64,000 nucleotides of DNA, taken from Favolaschia claudopus (taxonomy: Eukaryota; Basidiomycota; Agaricomycetes; Agaricales; Mycenaceae). Shown here piece after piece: positions 24,172-34,150 of the stretch (within the stretch, counting starts at the first letter, position 1; each line of letters starts with the position of its first letter). The stretch spans positions 1 to 64,000 of the forward strand of contig JAWWNJ010000306.1 of assembly GCA_037176885.1 (NCBI GenBank), written 5' to 3'. Both the position numbers and the translations under genes were made by a program. The notes under the pieces are model-generated. The model did not search any database. It was not told where the DNA came from and worked only from the letters and a program-made list of their open reading frames with translations.

Positions 24172-24365
24172 ACAGGCAAAACACACTGCCCAGAAGGGCT
24201 AATTGCCAAAACAGAGCAGTCCCAAACAAGGCTGCATGCCAAAACAGGCAAGAGCTGTTGCCCAGAAAGGCTATTGCCAAAACAGAGCAGTCCCAAACAA
24301 GGCTGCATGCCAAAACAGGCAAGAGCTGTTGCCCAGAAAGGCTGACTGCCAGAACAGGTCAGGCC
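24172..24365. repeat. 71-bp minisatellite, about 2.7 units
   Basis: The unit starting GCCAAAACAGAGCAGTCCC is at 24205 and 24276 (71 bp apart). It is flanked by partial units on both sides (CAAAACAGGCAAAACACACTGCCCAGAA before, GCCAGAACAGGTCAGGCCAG after). Within each unit AAAACAG(A/G)GCA occurs twice, suggesting an older half-unit. Confidence 0.8.
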
Positions 24366-24421
24366 AGAAGGAGTCAAATCCGGTGCCGAGATGCATGTCT
24401 GCTAAATTGGGTCGAAACCAA

Positions 24422-24671
24422 ACATGTACAAACATTAGAGCGACCCCAGCAGGTCGATATTCCCTGTCTGCAGGAAACAAACATGTACAAACATTAGAGC
24501 GACCCCAGCAGGTCGATATTCCCTGTCTGCCAGGAACAAACATGTACAAACATTAGAGCGACCCAAGCAGGTCGATATTCCCTGTCTGCCAGGAACAAAC
24601 ATGTACAAACATTAGAGCGACCCCAGCAGGTCGATATTCCCTGTCTGCCAGGAACAAACATGGTCAAACAT
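24422..24671. repeat. 59-bp minisatellite, four units plus a partial one
   Basis: Units start at 24422, 24481, 24540 and 24599, with a degenerate piece at 24658. Each begins ACATGTACAAACATTAGAG and holds the dyad CGACC-(6 nt)-GGTCG. Units differ by one or two bases. The period is not a multiple of three, so long open frames through it are not meaningful. Confidence 0.88.
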
Positions 24672-25144
24672 CGTGTCAGAGTCACGCGCGTCCTTTTCTC
24701 CTCCTCAGTACAGCGAAGCTCTTCAGACTTGCAATGACTTCTTCCTCTTGTTCTCGTCAGTAATAAATAAACATACCGGTAATAACGGATCGTTCGAAGC
24801 TTGGTTCGAAGCTCGCCTTACCTAACACTCTATCTAAATTAAGTTCACGCGTCCACCATTAGTGGCACACGCGTCTTGCATTGTCTCCGCTTGCTAATTT
24901 CTTCGCTTCAAGTCTTCAAACTCACAGACGGTCATGTCTCAGGGCGCTGAACCCAACTCTCGCGACGAAGAGATGGAACATCCACCGTCTGTCGACACCG
25001 TAACCGCATGTGCGCTCCCTGACTTTTTCCAGACACTTGTCCTTCACTTCGGGACAGCTTCAAACAAACTGGAATCTCGTTCGGTGCGTCTTCCTTTACA
25101 GCTAGTCCAGTTACTTCAGTGCTCCTGACCTTCTTAGTCTCCAT
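24672..25144. other. Leader region of the F-box gene
   Basis: A short open frame at 24934-25128 (MSQGAEPNSRDEE...) ends before the F-box frame. A donor-like GTGCGT (25084) and an acceptor-like TTAG (25138) would join it out of phase with ATG 25145. It may be an upstream ORF or an unused exon. Confidence 0.35.
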
Positions 25145-26881
25145 ATGAACTCACCGTGTTTCGAGTATCCCATGGAACGCCCTATCACGGAAACGTCGTC
25201 TCAAACCATGCGATTCACATCGAACTCGTCCCCACTTCTCATTCAAGCCCCGCATGAATCTCGAAACCCACATGTATCCGTCCTGGAAGCCCGTATTCGC
25301 AAATGGATGCCCATAGGCGAAGCTGCAGTGTCTGCCTACGAACAGCAGGTCCAAAAAATGGAAAGAGACTTGCTCCTAGCGAAAATGAAGCTAGGATGGG
25401 CAAAAGTTATTGTTACAGGCATAGAATCTGCGTTACATCCCATTTCTCGTGTTCCATTGGAGATATGGATTCACATCTTTACTTGGGCATACGGTCACGA
25501 AAACGAATGGCCTGTCGTGTCCTTAACCGACTTGAGTCAGGTCTGCAGGCACTGGAGACAGATGCTGACCAACTCCGCAGCTGCCTCTCTTTGGAATCCT
25601 CTGCATCTGGGTGCCGGTGATTCTCTCGACAAGAAGTCGAAAAAACTTCAGTATATCGCGGCTTCCGCCATTGTCGACGTCATTATGCCCACCGAACGGT
25701 CGCAACTGAACGAGAAGCTCCTGGTGACTATCTTTCGCCAACCGCTTCAGGATGCACCCATTCCTCGCATTCGGAACCTAGCTCTTCACGATTTCTATTC
25801 TCCGTCCGGCTACCTGGCACGATCCTTTTTTCATCAAACTGCGCCCCTTCCTGACATCGCCAATCTTTACGTCGTCGGACCTCCATGGAATACAGGACGT
25901 TACCCTTCCACACAAGGCCTGCCCCACTGGGCCACGGATTTGGAGGAAAGGAATCTCCAACCTGAAATCCACATCGAATCTGAAATGCAGTCCTTGACTT
26001 TGATTCAAACTTTCGAACCTGACCGCCGACTTCATATCTCTTGGTCTTCTTTGACTGTCTACGCCGAACTCAACACGGCTCGCGCTGATGGGATGCTCCC
26101 CGCGTCGCATTTACAGCGTCTCTCGTCCCTCACCAAACTCTCTTTGGGAGGAGTTTTCTTGCCGATCGGTGCGGATCACGTCAAATTGCTTAGTCTGTCG
26201 TGTTTTGAATACATAGTTCCTTGGAAGTGGATTTCCGGGTCCACGACATTTCAAGGAATCGATTGCCCTAACCTGACTGAGTTGCACCTTTCAGGAAGCT
26301 CGGACAGGACCTTGCACGTCACGGAAGCTAGCCATCGATTTCACCAGGACCTAGACGAATTCCTTCCCCGTTGCCCGCTCCTCCAGACTTTGGAAATTTC
26401 CCTTCCGGTCCCCTACTCCTTATCCGTCCTGCTTTCCCACCTCCGATCCTGTCCCTCTCTCCTTCGACTGGATCTCGGTACCTGTCACACAGAGTGTGTC
26501 AACGAAATGTTCTTCCGGGAGTTGTGCGACCTCTCCTTGATTCTAAATCTTCGCTTCTTGAGATTATCTGAGAGCGGGTACTCGAGAAGTCAAGCGAGCG
26601 CTATGGACGAAATCGGTTCCGAAGTGACAGTGATGCAAATGATCAGAACACGCTTCAAAAATAAATTGCAGTTTCTTTCCTTTATCCCCAAAGCCCAGGA
26701 GAGAAGGTGGCGTGCTGAACGTACCATACAGGAGTGGGAGCCAGAGTTTTCATCCAAATGGGACGATCCTCTTGGTCATGCCACGGGCTTTGAATGGAGT
26801 CTACCCCATGCAGCGCGACTAGCTATAGAACACTTCATGGCAACCCAAGCCACACGGACCATCGAACTTATGCCAGTATAA
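25145..26881 (+). CDS. F-box protein with C-terminal repeat region
   Basis: One uninterrupted frame of 578 residues. Residues about 44-95 (VSAYEQQVQKMERDLLLAKM) look like a coiled coil. Residues about 98-150 form an F-box (HPISRVPLEIWIHIF, then VCRHWRQMLTNSAAASLW). The rest has scattered Leu-rich strands (LPSLTxLxL style) as in mushroom F-box proteins. F-box proteins bind Skp1 and bring substrates to an SCF ubiquitin ligase (family knowledge); the substrate is unknown. Unlike the F-box genes on the right side of the window, it has no frame break. Confidence 0.85.
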   Translation: MNSPCFEYPMERPITETSSQTMRFTSNSSPLLIQAPHESRNPHVSVLEARIRKWMPIGEAAVSAYEQQVQKMERDLLLAKMKLGWAKVIVTGIESALHPISRVPLEIWIHIFTWAYGHENEWPVVSLTDLSQVCRHWRQMLTNSAAASLWNPLHLGAGDSLDKKSKKLQYIAASAIVDVIMPTERSQLNEKLLVTIFRQPLQDAPIPRIRNLALHDFYSPSGYLARSFFHQTAPLPDIANLYVVGPPWNTGRYPSTQGLPHWATDLEERNLQPEIHIESEMQSLTLIQTFEPDRRLHISWSSLTVYAELNTARADGMLPASHLQRLSSLTKLSLGGVFLPIGADHVKLLSLSCFEYIVPWKWISGSTTFQGIDCPNLTELHLSGSSDRTLHVTEASHRFHQDLDEFLPRCPLLQTLEISLPVPYSLSVLLSHLRSCPSLLRLDLGTCHTECVNEMFFRELCDLSLILNLRFLRLSESGYSRSQASAMDEIGSEVTVMQMIRTRFKNKLQFLSFIPKAQERRWRAERTIQEWEPEFSSKWDDPLGHATGFEWSLPHAARLAIEHFMATQATRTIELMPV

Positions 26882-27241
26882 ACTCTGCCAGGCTAGTCAC
26901 GCGCATTGAGTGTAGTTTTCGTCAAAAGGATTACAACCCGTTTACCTTCGCTCCGATAAGTACTATACCTTGGGACCGTATGCGCTGTTTGTTTGCTCTC
27001 TTACAAATTCTCGTCCTTACACACAATTCGCTGATCTCTGAGTGTAACCGCCTTTCAAATGCACATTCTATCACTTCAACTGACTACGCGCATACTTCGT
27101 TGCTTTCCATCAATTGAGTCTATGTCTTTTCGCTTCCGTCTCCGTCTCTTCGTATGACATCGATGCCCTTCGCTTACGCGTCTCTAGCGGCACCACTTTC
27201 GACATGCTGTTATCGCTATGACCTACGGTCCAGTTAGTCCT
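26882..27241. other. Intergenic between convergent genes
   Basis: Lies between the F-box gene stop and the stop of the minus-strand Ser-rich gene. No coding signal is recognised. Confidence 0.5.
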
Positions 27242-30200
27242 TCACTGTCTCGACGGCAGAGGCTGTCGTTGCTTACCGGCGCTCTCCCAACTTGACTCGC
27301 TGGTGCTCTGGCTTCCTTCAAAAGAAGAGGAAGACCCCGCGCGTCCGAGCTTATATTCCTCCTCGGAGTTGCTGCTGGATGAGTAGATAGTGTCACCGGA
27401 CGAGTAGTCTGTGGCGACACCATCGGCTCCATAACTTCCAAAGTGACCGTCATCCTTCACAATGTCCGTGACTTGAACGTCCTGCAACGAAACAGACAAA
27501 GGGCCTTTGAAGTCGATATCCCATAATGCGCCGTAAGGATCGCTGCTCGGACTCAAGTTCATTGCGTTCTCCATGAATGCAGCGACCTCCACTGCCCTTC
27601 CATCCGTGGGATTGAAATAGTCAGTCGGATACGTGTACGGCGGATAAACAGAGGCCATCCCATTGTACTCCGCGTCTGACAGACCGGGAGTTTGCACGTG
27701 CACCGATGCAGTATCCGAAGAGCCCCCAGATCCGACGGTCGTGCTCGTATGGCTGTGAGTGGATGCGTCGCTGCGTTGAAGCTACAAACATGGAGTAGAA
27801 TCAATCAGTGTCCCGATCGCGCGTAACATAAACTTTACGTCGTTCGGGGCCACTACGTACGCCCCACTGTCATGCGTTGTGCCTCTTTTCACCGTCGCAT
27901 CGTTCAGCTCCTTGTTGTATATCGACTCGCCTGTCCACAAATAGTCATTGCCTTGGGGATTCAACGAGTTCCTCTAGAGAGAAAGAACGTCACTGGTACC
28001 GACATAGCACGAAACTACGAGCATGGAATTCCTTACCTCGTTGTATGAATTCATTGCCGAGACAAAAAGTTCTGTTCCCAAAGTGGCATTTCCATGTAGG
28101 CCCACCTAAACACGTTCCGTTGTTAATGCTCTGCATAGACATGAATTTAACAGACATACCTGTTCCGATGGTCCGCTTCGAGGTCTCTCTTTCTCGCTTT
28201 CGCTCGAGTGAGCGGTGTGGGGCCAGCCCTGGAGCAGCTCGCTCTTGCAATGAACTCGACGTTATCGCTCTGCAACCAGTCTGCTCTACCGGACAATCGC
28301 TCACTTTGTTATATTCGCCAGTCGCTGACATAACCTGTGCTGTTCCCGGAATACCCAACGGAGCTACGGTCTTCTAAAGATGTTCCTCGTTATTGTCCTG
28401 TATGGCATGAACTTGAACAACCCGCCTCTTCTGCTCGGTAGACGACTGGTATGGTTTCCGCGTTCGCCGGCACATAGAACTTCCCGTCTTCACGCGCACC
28501 TTCACGGGCGGATCGGTGCCCGTCTTCCTGACTTGCACTGACCTGTGCGAACCCGTTGTTAACGTCGTTCAGCTCTGTTGACCAATTACTCACTTTATCG
28601 CCCGCTGCAGCACGCGACTGAGATCTCACTATCCCAGCCTCGCCGTGCCCTCGCTTTGAATGACGCGTGACACGACTTTGAGGTCGAGTGATGTTCGCTG
28701 CAGTCTCCATCGACTGAACACTCTGGCCTGTGCTGTGAACGGCAATTCCAGCGTTATCTCTAATCCTGCTCGGAGGCCTGACGGCATTCCTCTGCAGCGA
28801 GCCCGCATCCATCTAACAGACCCGTCCTTTCGGCACTTGCACAAACGGACTCTGCGACGAAAACGCACCTGGCCCTGTCTTTCATATCCGTCCACGTCAC
28901 GAAAAACGTTGCCTAACTTTGTACGGCGATAGGCCTGATCGTTCGCCGTCCCGTCCAAGCTTCGCTGCATAGGAGTAAATGGCGTTGAGGCCCTTCGCCC
29001 ATGCAAGCCCGTGGAAACGGAGGTTGCCTGACAACATCCTACTGTCAATTTTCGTATAGGTCACTACCCTACCGGAAACGCACCTCCTCCGGCACTTGGC
29101 TGGAGGGCCTGGTGATGTCCCTGGAAAAATCTACGGAAAACACGTCCTGGTGCCGCTGATTCGCAGGGACCTGATAAGTGTTTCGATGCAGGCGACTTGC
29201 AGGTCGAGAAGCGGCTGTTCCACTTGCAAGCGAAGGTGATTTCACCTGCGTAAACCTCTTCTCAGTACTCGCCACACAAAATACTGCACCACACCGACCT
29301 CTCCATGTCGGCTACTCGGCGCTCTGACGATACCGTTACCTATGTTGCCGTGTCCCGGGAAAGGAGAGCCTGGGTGTTGGCCGTCTTTGTACACTCGAGT
29401 GCGCGCAACTTCGACACGACCGTCTCGCTCTCCGAATATCTGACACGGGTCAGTCTCCGCCGAAAATCCATGTCGATGGAAGATCGCAAGCACCTGTTGT
29501 CTGTCGCCGACAGACACCGTTTCGTTCCCGTTCCCGAACTCCAACATGGCGTGCAACGATCCGCGAGACTGTGGCCTTTGATCGTGCTGATCAGACTGCG
29601 AAAAGTTGCCGATCTGCTGAATATGAGATAGGTGGCAAGTGCGCATAACATGTTTAAATTTACATGGTTGTCTCGGGCTTTAACTGGAGAGCGAGGAACC
29701 GGCATATGCGTTTCTACCGCTGCCCGCATGCGGTGCCCCGCGTCGTCCTCTAGTTGAAGGACATTCGAAGGCTCGCTCGGAGTCGGCCTTCGGCTAGTGG
29801 CCTTGCCAGCAGTACTACGTGCGTGTGCTCCGTTCAACGGTCTCCCTCCCCCCTTCCTCGCCTGCTTCGTCCGTAAACACCTCTCTTTAGTATGGATGGC
29901 CATGTAAGTCGGCTTACCTTGCCAGAACTGCGCCGCCCTTGTCCCTGACTGGAGGCAGTCGACAGCTCCTTTCCCCGGCTTGCCAGCGCCATGTCCTGCT
30001 GGGTGACGTTGTCAAAGGTGAAGTCGGGCGAACTCGACGCCGGTTGGAGGCCGAACTGTCTGCGCTGAGTACCAACCACTTGTGATTTGAAAAACCTACC
30101 AGAGACTGTCCGTGACCGACAGGAGGCGTTTGTAACACGCGCTCCGGTAGCTTACTTAATGACCGGCTGGGATCGTTGGGTGCGTTCGGCATCGCCACGA

Positions 30201-31342
30201 ATCCACCTTTATGGACTTTATCCTCTTCACGAACCGTGATATGAATTCTCGTTCAAAATTTGACTTCGTAGTAACCTACCTGAGGACCCTGGTACTGCAT
30301 AAACTTCCATCCGTTTACCGGAAGTTGCGTTTGTACTGGTTTTGTACTCAAGATCCTGGCGATGGAAGTCTGTGCCGGATGGACGAGCTCCTGCGCTGCC
30401 TTCAGCAGTGCGCGTAGCACCTGAACCTCCATGACTTCCACTGTCTTCATTTAAATGCAGAACGTGCGCGGAAATAGTAGCGCTTACAAGCCAAGGAGAT
30501 TGCTGGAGTGAACACGCCATTGATCTCTTTGTTAATCGAAATGGCACTGGCCGACACAGTGACCATCACAATGGAACCAGACAGCGAGCTCCTCAGAAGG
30601 CTGAAGGGTATGCGGTGACCCCTGACGTCGAACGCCACATAATCTCTGAGACGAAAATTGCTGGACAGAGCCGTACGGAAACGGTCGAGCACATCCGGAT
30701 TGGATATCTTCAAATCGTCTAAAGTGACCGCACCTGCTGTCCGTAAGTGTCTTGCAACAAGAATACCTCCGAACCTCACCGTTGGGCTCCTCGCCTTCAT
30801 GCAACCAAACGCGTCCTCCGACCCGCAAACATTTCTGTCCGTCGACAAGGTCCCACCCATTGAAAACGGGCTTTCCTCCTGCCGTGGCGCTGACTATGTC
30901 CTCCACTCCCCTCAGGCACTCCTCCTGCACTCCTACGAAGCCCTCGTCGTCTGTGTGAACTGATCAAGCCCACCAAACGTGATCGACGCTGAAGTTACTT
31001 ACCGCAGGGCCCCACTGTACCCCACCTTTTCGCCTTCACCACTTCGGGGTTCGCAGGGCCAGCGCTCCCGCCCCCCCCCAAAGCCTGTGCTTCGAACAAG
31101 CCTACAACAATAAGGGGAATCACGGGCGGTAGCGTGTTAGGTTCGGTCGGGACAGCTGCGCGAAGCGTCTTCCAGCGCTCATGGCCCTTTCCCCAACCGG
31201 CAACTCGTAGGATGTCGGTTCGTCCAGCGTAATATTCACTGCCCCTAATACACGAGAGGACGCCCTGTAACTGCGCGGCAGAGTAGTTCGAAAAGTCGAC
31301 GCGCTCTGAGCGGAATGTTCTATTGTCTATGTCAACGTCCAT
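27242..31342 (-). CDS. Long Ser-rich protein of unknown function, many exons
   Basis: I do not recognise this gene. ATG 31342 opens MDVDIDNRTFRSERVDF. Exons joined in phase give VHTDDEGFVGVQEECLRG, GRVWLHEGEEPNG and a hydrophobic beta-like block (RDYVAFDVRGHRIPFSLL, GSIVMVTVSASAISINKE). A long low-complexity part follows, rich in Ser, Gln, Arg and Pro, in many small exons (about 30300-27800). It ends in an acidic Ser-rich exon (YSSGDTIYSSSSNSEEEY) with a stop at 27242. The N-terminal part resembles by eye the genes at 41857-43127 and 44058-45286. Exon structure in the middle is uncertain. A nuclear or scaffold role would be a guess. Confidence 0.5.
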
Positions 31343-31841
31343 TCGACAGGAAGCCAAGTGGTATGAAGCAATGGCGAACCTGCAGTCCTGGACCCTACAG
31401 TTATATACTTACTGTGGTGGTACGGCAAGCAGGAAAGTGATCTTTGTTTCACTCTAAAATAAGCGACTTGAGCCAGAAATGGTCATGAAGAGAGAGTTAC
31501 GCAAACTGGCGCATCGCTGCTCTTCTTGCCAGCAAACGTTGCCAAAAAAGTTACTTCGAGCGGCCGCTTAAGGACGAGATCGGCTGTTTATTTCCTTTTT
31601 GGGCCATAATCCAATGTTCTCGCCAAATGCTTCTCTTGTTTCGGGTCCGTGGCCTTGACTTGTATGTTCTACAAATTGAGGTCGAGCGACGAGCTCGTTG
31701 CGACGCACTGACGAATAAGGCATCGACTCTTATGCGGTTTCTCCGGTCCAACTTGAGCAATCGACTCGGCGAAAGAGACCATAACTGGTAGGTACCTTCA
31801 AGCAGTGCTGCATAAAGGCTTCAGTAAATGCGCTGCTCGCC
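31343..31841. other. Intergenic between divergent genes
   Basis: Separates the Ser-rich gene (minus) and the RING gene (plus). A short minus-strand open frame (31551-31760) has no motif. No TATA box stands out. Confidence 0.4.
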
Positions 31842-32544
31842 ATGGACTTCCCCCGAGCCCGTCTATACCAGTCGTCCATTAAAGACGCTTTCGCTCGTGG
31901 TCTGCGAACCACAGCTACTACTGTGCCAGCGGTTGATCCCAGCCCCTCCCACGCTTTGCAAACCGATCCGTTCGAAAATTATCGCCGCTTCACAAAGGAT
32001 AGCGGCACCAGATCGCACCTTGCAATCGACGTTGACGTATGGCATGCACTACCATCAATTGAAGTGCACTCTTCAGCCGAAAACAGTCCCGTCCACGGCG
32101 ACGCAGCTGAGGGCGCCACGAATGCCATTCTCAGGAACGCGCACCTTCCTCCTCTCCCCCCCACCGACTACATCGAATACGGCGGCGACCCAGAGCACGA
32201 CATTGCCGAACTTTTCACTTGCTCAATATGTTGGGAAACATTCAACCTTCCTGTCGTGTGAGTTACATGCCGCTGCGCGTGCAGACACGAATTCTCACTT
32301 CGGTAGACTCTTGTGCGTGCACGTCTTCTGCGACGCTTGCATGGCTAGAGCGATGGAACGCGCTGGCACATGTCCTCTCTGTCGTGGAGAGATAACCGAG
32401 AATCCCATCCAAGATGAGCTCTTTGAAAGGGAATTAGCGCGCGCAATAGCGGAAAACGACGTAGAGGCACCGACTTCCCGTACTCGTATCCCTCCTTATG
32501 TCTGGCCACACGTCATGTCAGGTCCCACCTACAATGTAGAATAA
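31842..32544 (+). CDS. RING-finger protein, probable E3 ubiquitin ligase
   Basis: ATG 31842 gives MDFPRARLYQSSIKDAFARG. The first exon ends inside the RING at 32257 and the intron is 32258-32306 (49 nt). Spliced, the finger reads CSICWETFNLPVV-LLCVHVFCDACMARAMERAGTCPLC, a C3HC4 RING with all eight ligands. A short tail (QDELFERELARAIAENDVEA) follows. About 217 residues in total. The N-terminal 125 residues have no known domain. RING proteins pass ubiquitin from an E2 to a substrate (family knowledge). A small F-box-rich neighbourhood makes a ubiquitin role plausible, but no direct link is shown. Confidence 0.85.
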
Positions 32545-33824
32545 GTTGTGAATACAGATTCTCTACGTCAGAACTTTAAGCGAGCGGTCTGTTTCCACGC
32601 ACTTTTTCGTCCGTCAATGGTCGCTCGCCGTACCTTGCCTCGCTCGTGGATTGCGCGTCGTGTACCGCGATCACAAGGAAAAGACACTGGGGTCTCGCCT
32701 TCGTAGACAGACAACACGCCTGGCTGTCTCTTCCTGACGTTGCATCGAAGCTTTTCGCCTTGACCGTATCTTCTGATGTTGGACGTGAGAGACACCTTTT
32801 CAACTTGTAGCGCCTGCGAGGGAGGACACGGCCTGTTGGTGCGCGACCGGATTTGCTTTGGTGGGCTCCTCCTACCTGCGATGTTTCCTTCAATGGCCAG
32901 CCGTACCCACGCCAGGCACGAAATGTTCTCTTCACATAGACGCGCTTTCAGTTCGCCGCAAGGAGAAGAAATTTAAGAAAGGATCGCGCTGCGATGTCGC
33001 TGACCACTCACCCGCCTATGCATTGAACTCTCTACGTCGATCCTTCCGTCGACTTGCCACCAATTTCGCACCCTCACAGTTTTCGTCTCTGCAGTGAAGA
33101 ATTTTGCCTGCTCGTGGCTAGCGTCCAAACTCAGTGCAACGCGCATTTTCGATTCTTTGATAATTTGTGTGCGCTTCTTGACGGTGCCTTCGATGGTCAA
33201 GTACTTTGTGTTTGCGTTCCATGCATCAGCAAATAACCGCGCGTCTTGGTACGAGGAGCGTGTGTGTTGCAGGAGCTGTCCCTTCAGGTCCTCCTAGAAG
33301 GGAGACGACATTAAGACAAGTTCTAGTCGTGACCGAAACGCTCAGCGAGTTCGAGGTGCTGCTCCATTGCACCGTCCTGCTTTTGACTTGCAAATAGTTG
33401 CTATACCGGCGCACATCTCCTGCTGGTCCGATCTGGTCTCCACATAGCTACTTCGTCCTCTTCAACAGACGCCTCGCACTTTGATTCTCAGTATGCACGT
33501 CCAGATCATTTCACGGACTCAGAAGACCAAAGACTTTTCGATCCCTCCCTTGCGAACACTTTGGCTGGCAACAAAGTCACCTAACAGAACGTCCTTTGAG
33601 CTTGTACTTGACTCTCGCGTTGCGGCTGAATTCTGGCGGAATTTGCGGGACCTTCGAATCTGTTGCGTGTCGTGCAAAGAAGTCGCAGATTGGAAGTTGC
33701 AGATACTGTCTTGCCTTCGAGAAGTTCGCCCCAAAGTAACTGTTGGCTGCATTCTTCGGCCTGCTGGTCGCTGCGAGCAAGTGCGGAGATTCAAATTTAA
33801 TTCAATCGGCAGCGAGCGTTTATC
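32545..33824 (-). other. Unresolved stretch with possible gene remains on the minus strand
   Basis: Minus-strand pieces such as TIEGTVKKRTQIIKESKMRV (about 33200-33140) and a Ser/Arg-rich piece (about 33780-33520) have coding character like the Ser-rich family nearby, but I cannot join them into one gene. The transposon at 33834 is inserted just beyond the last piece. Confidence 0.3.
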
Positions 33825-33833
33825 ACGTGTGCC
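33825..33833. repeat. Left target-site duplication of the transposon
   Basis: The 9 bp ACGTGTGCC stand directly before the left terminal inverted repeat and recur directly after the right one (39340-39348). Confidence 0.92.
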
Positions 33834-34150
33834 TAGTCTCGTGACCAGACTCTTATGACATCCCAAAAGGAACCCTGTCATAAGAGTCTGGAACAATCAG
33901 CGGCTGTCGAACCGTACCCTTGAGCTATCAAAATTGATCGAATTTTCACACAGTATGTAGCCTCCTCGGAGCCTCTTCCGAACTTCCGGATAACTTTCTC
34001 ACGGGTTTGCCTGACCTTCGGCGCGTGTTTAAAGCGTGTTTTCGACGCGTTTTTGAGTCCTTGTCTTCTACCAAAGCGCACAAAACCCTTGCCTTTAGCT
34101 CTACAAAGTCTCTGTGCAGAAATATGGACTCAAATTCCTCAGATATCCGA
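33834..34150 (+). repeat. Left terminal inverted repeat (317 bp)
   Basis: Matches the reverse complement of 39023-39339; the match ends after GATATCCGA. It carries the promoter, leader, start codon and first nine codons of the helicase gene. Confidence 0.93.
33845..33891. repeat. Perfect hairpin near the left end of the transposon
   Basis: Arms CCAGACTCTTATGACA (33845-33860) and TGTCATAAGAGTCTGG (33876-33891) are perfect complements across a 15-nt loop. It is present in mirror position at the right end. It could be a binding site for the transposase or helicase (inference). Confidence 0.88.

Noticed and set aside
24205..24670. Long open frames across the minisatellites on both strands
   Set aside because: They result from stop-free repeat units whose periods (71 and 59) are not multiples of three; no consistent protein repeat results.
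24172..24671. CRISPR-like array
   Set aside because: Units are directly tandem without unique spacers, and the genome is eukaryotic.
34007..34123. Extra 39 codons before the helicase start
   Set aside because: The frame begins with TTG, and the first ATG is 34124. The same holds for the DUF6589 gene at the other end.
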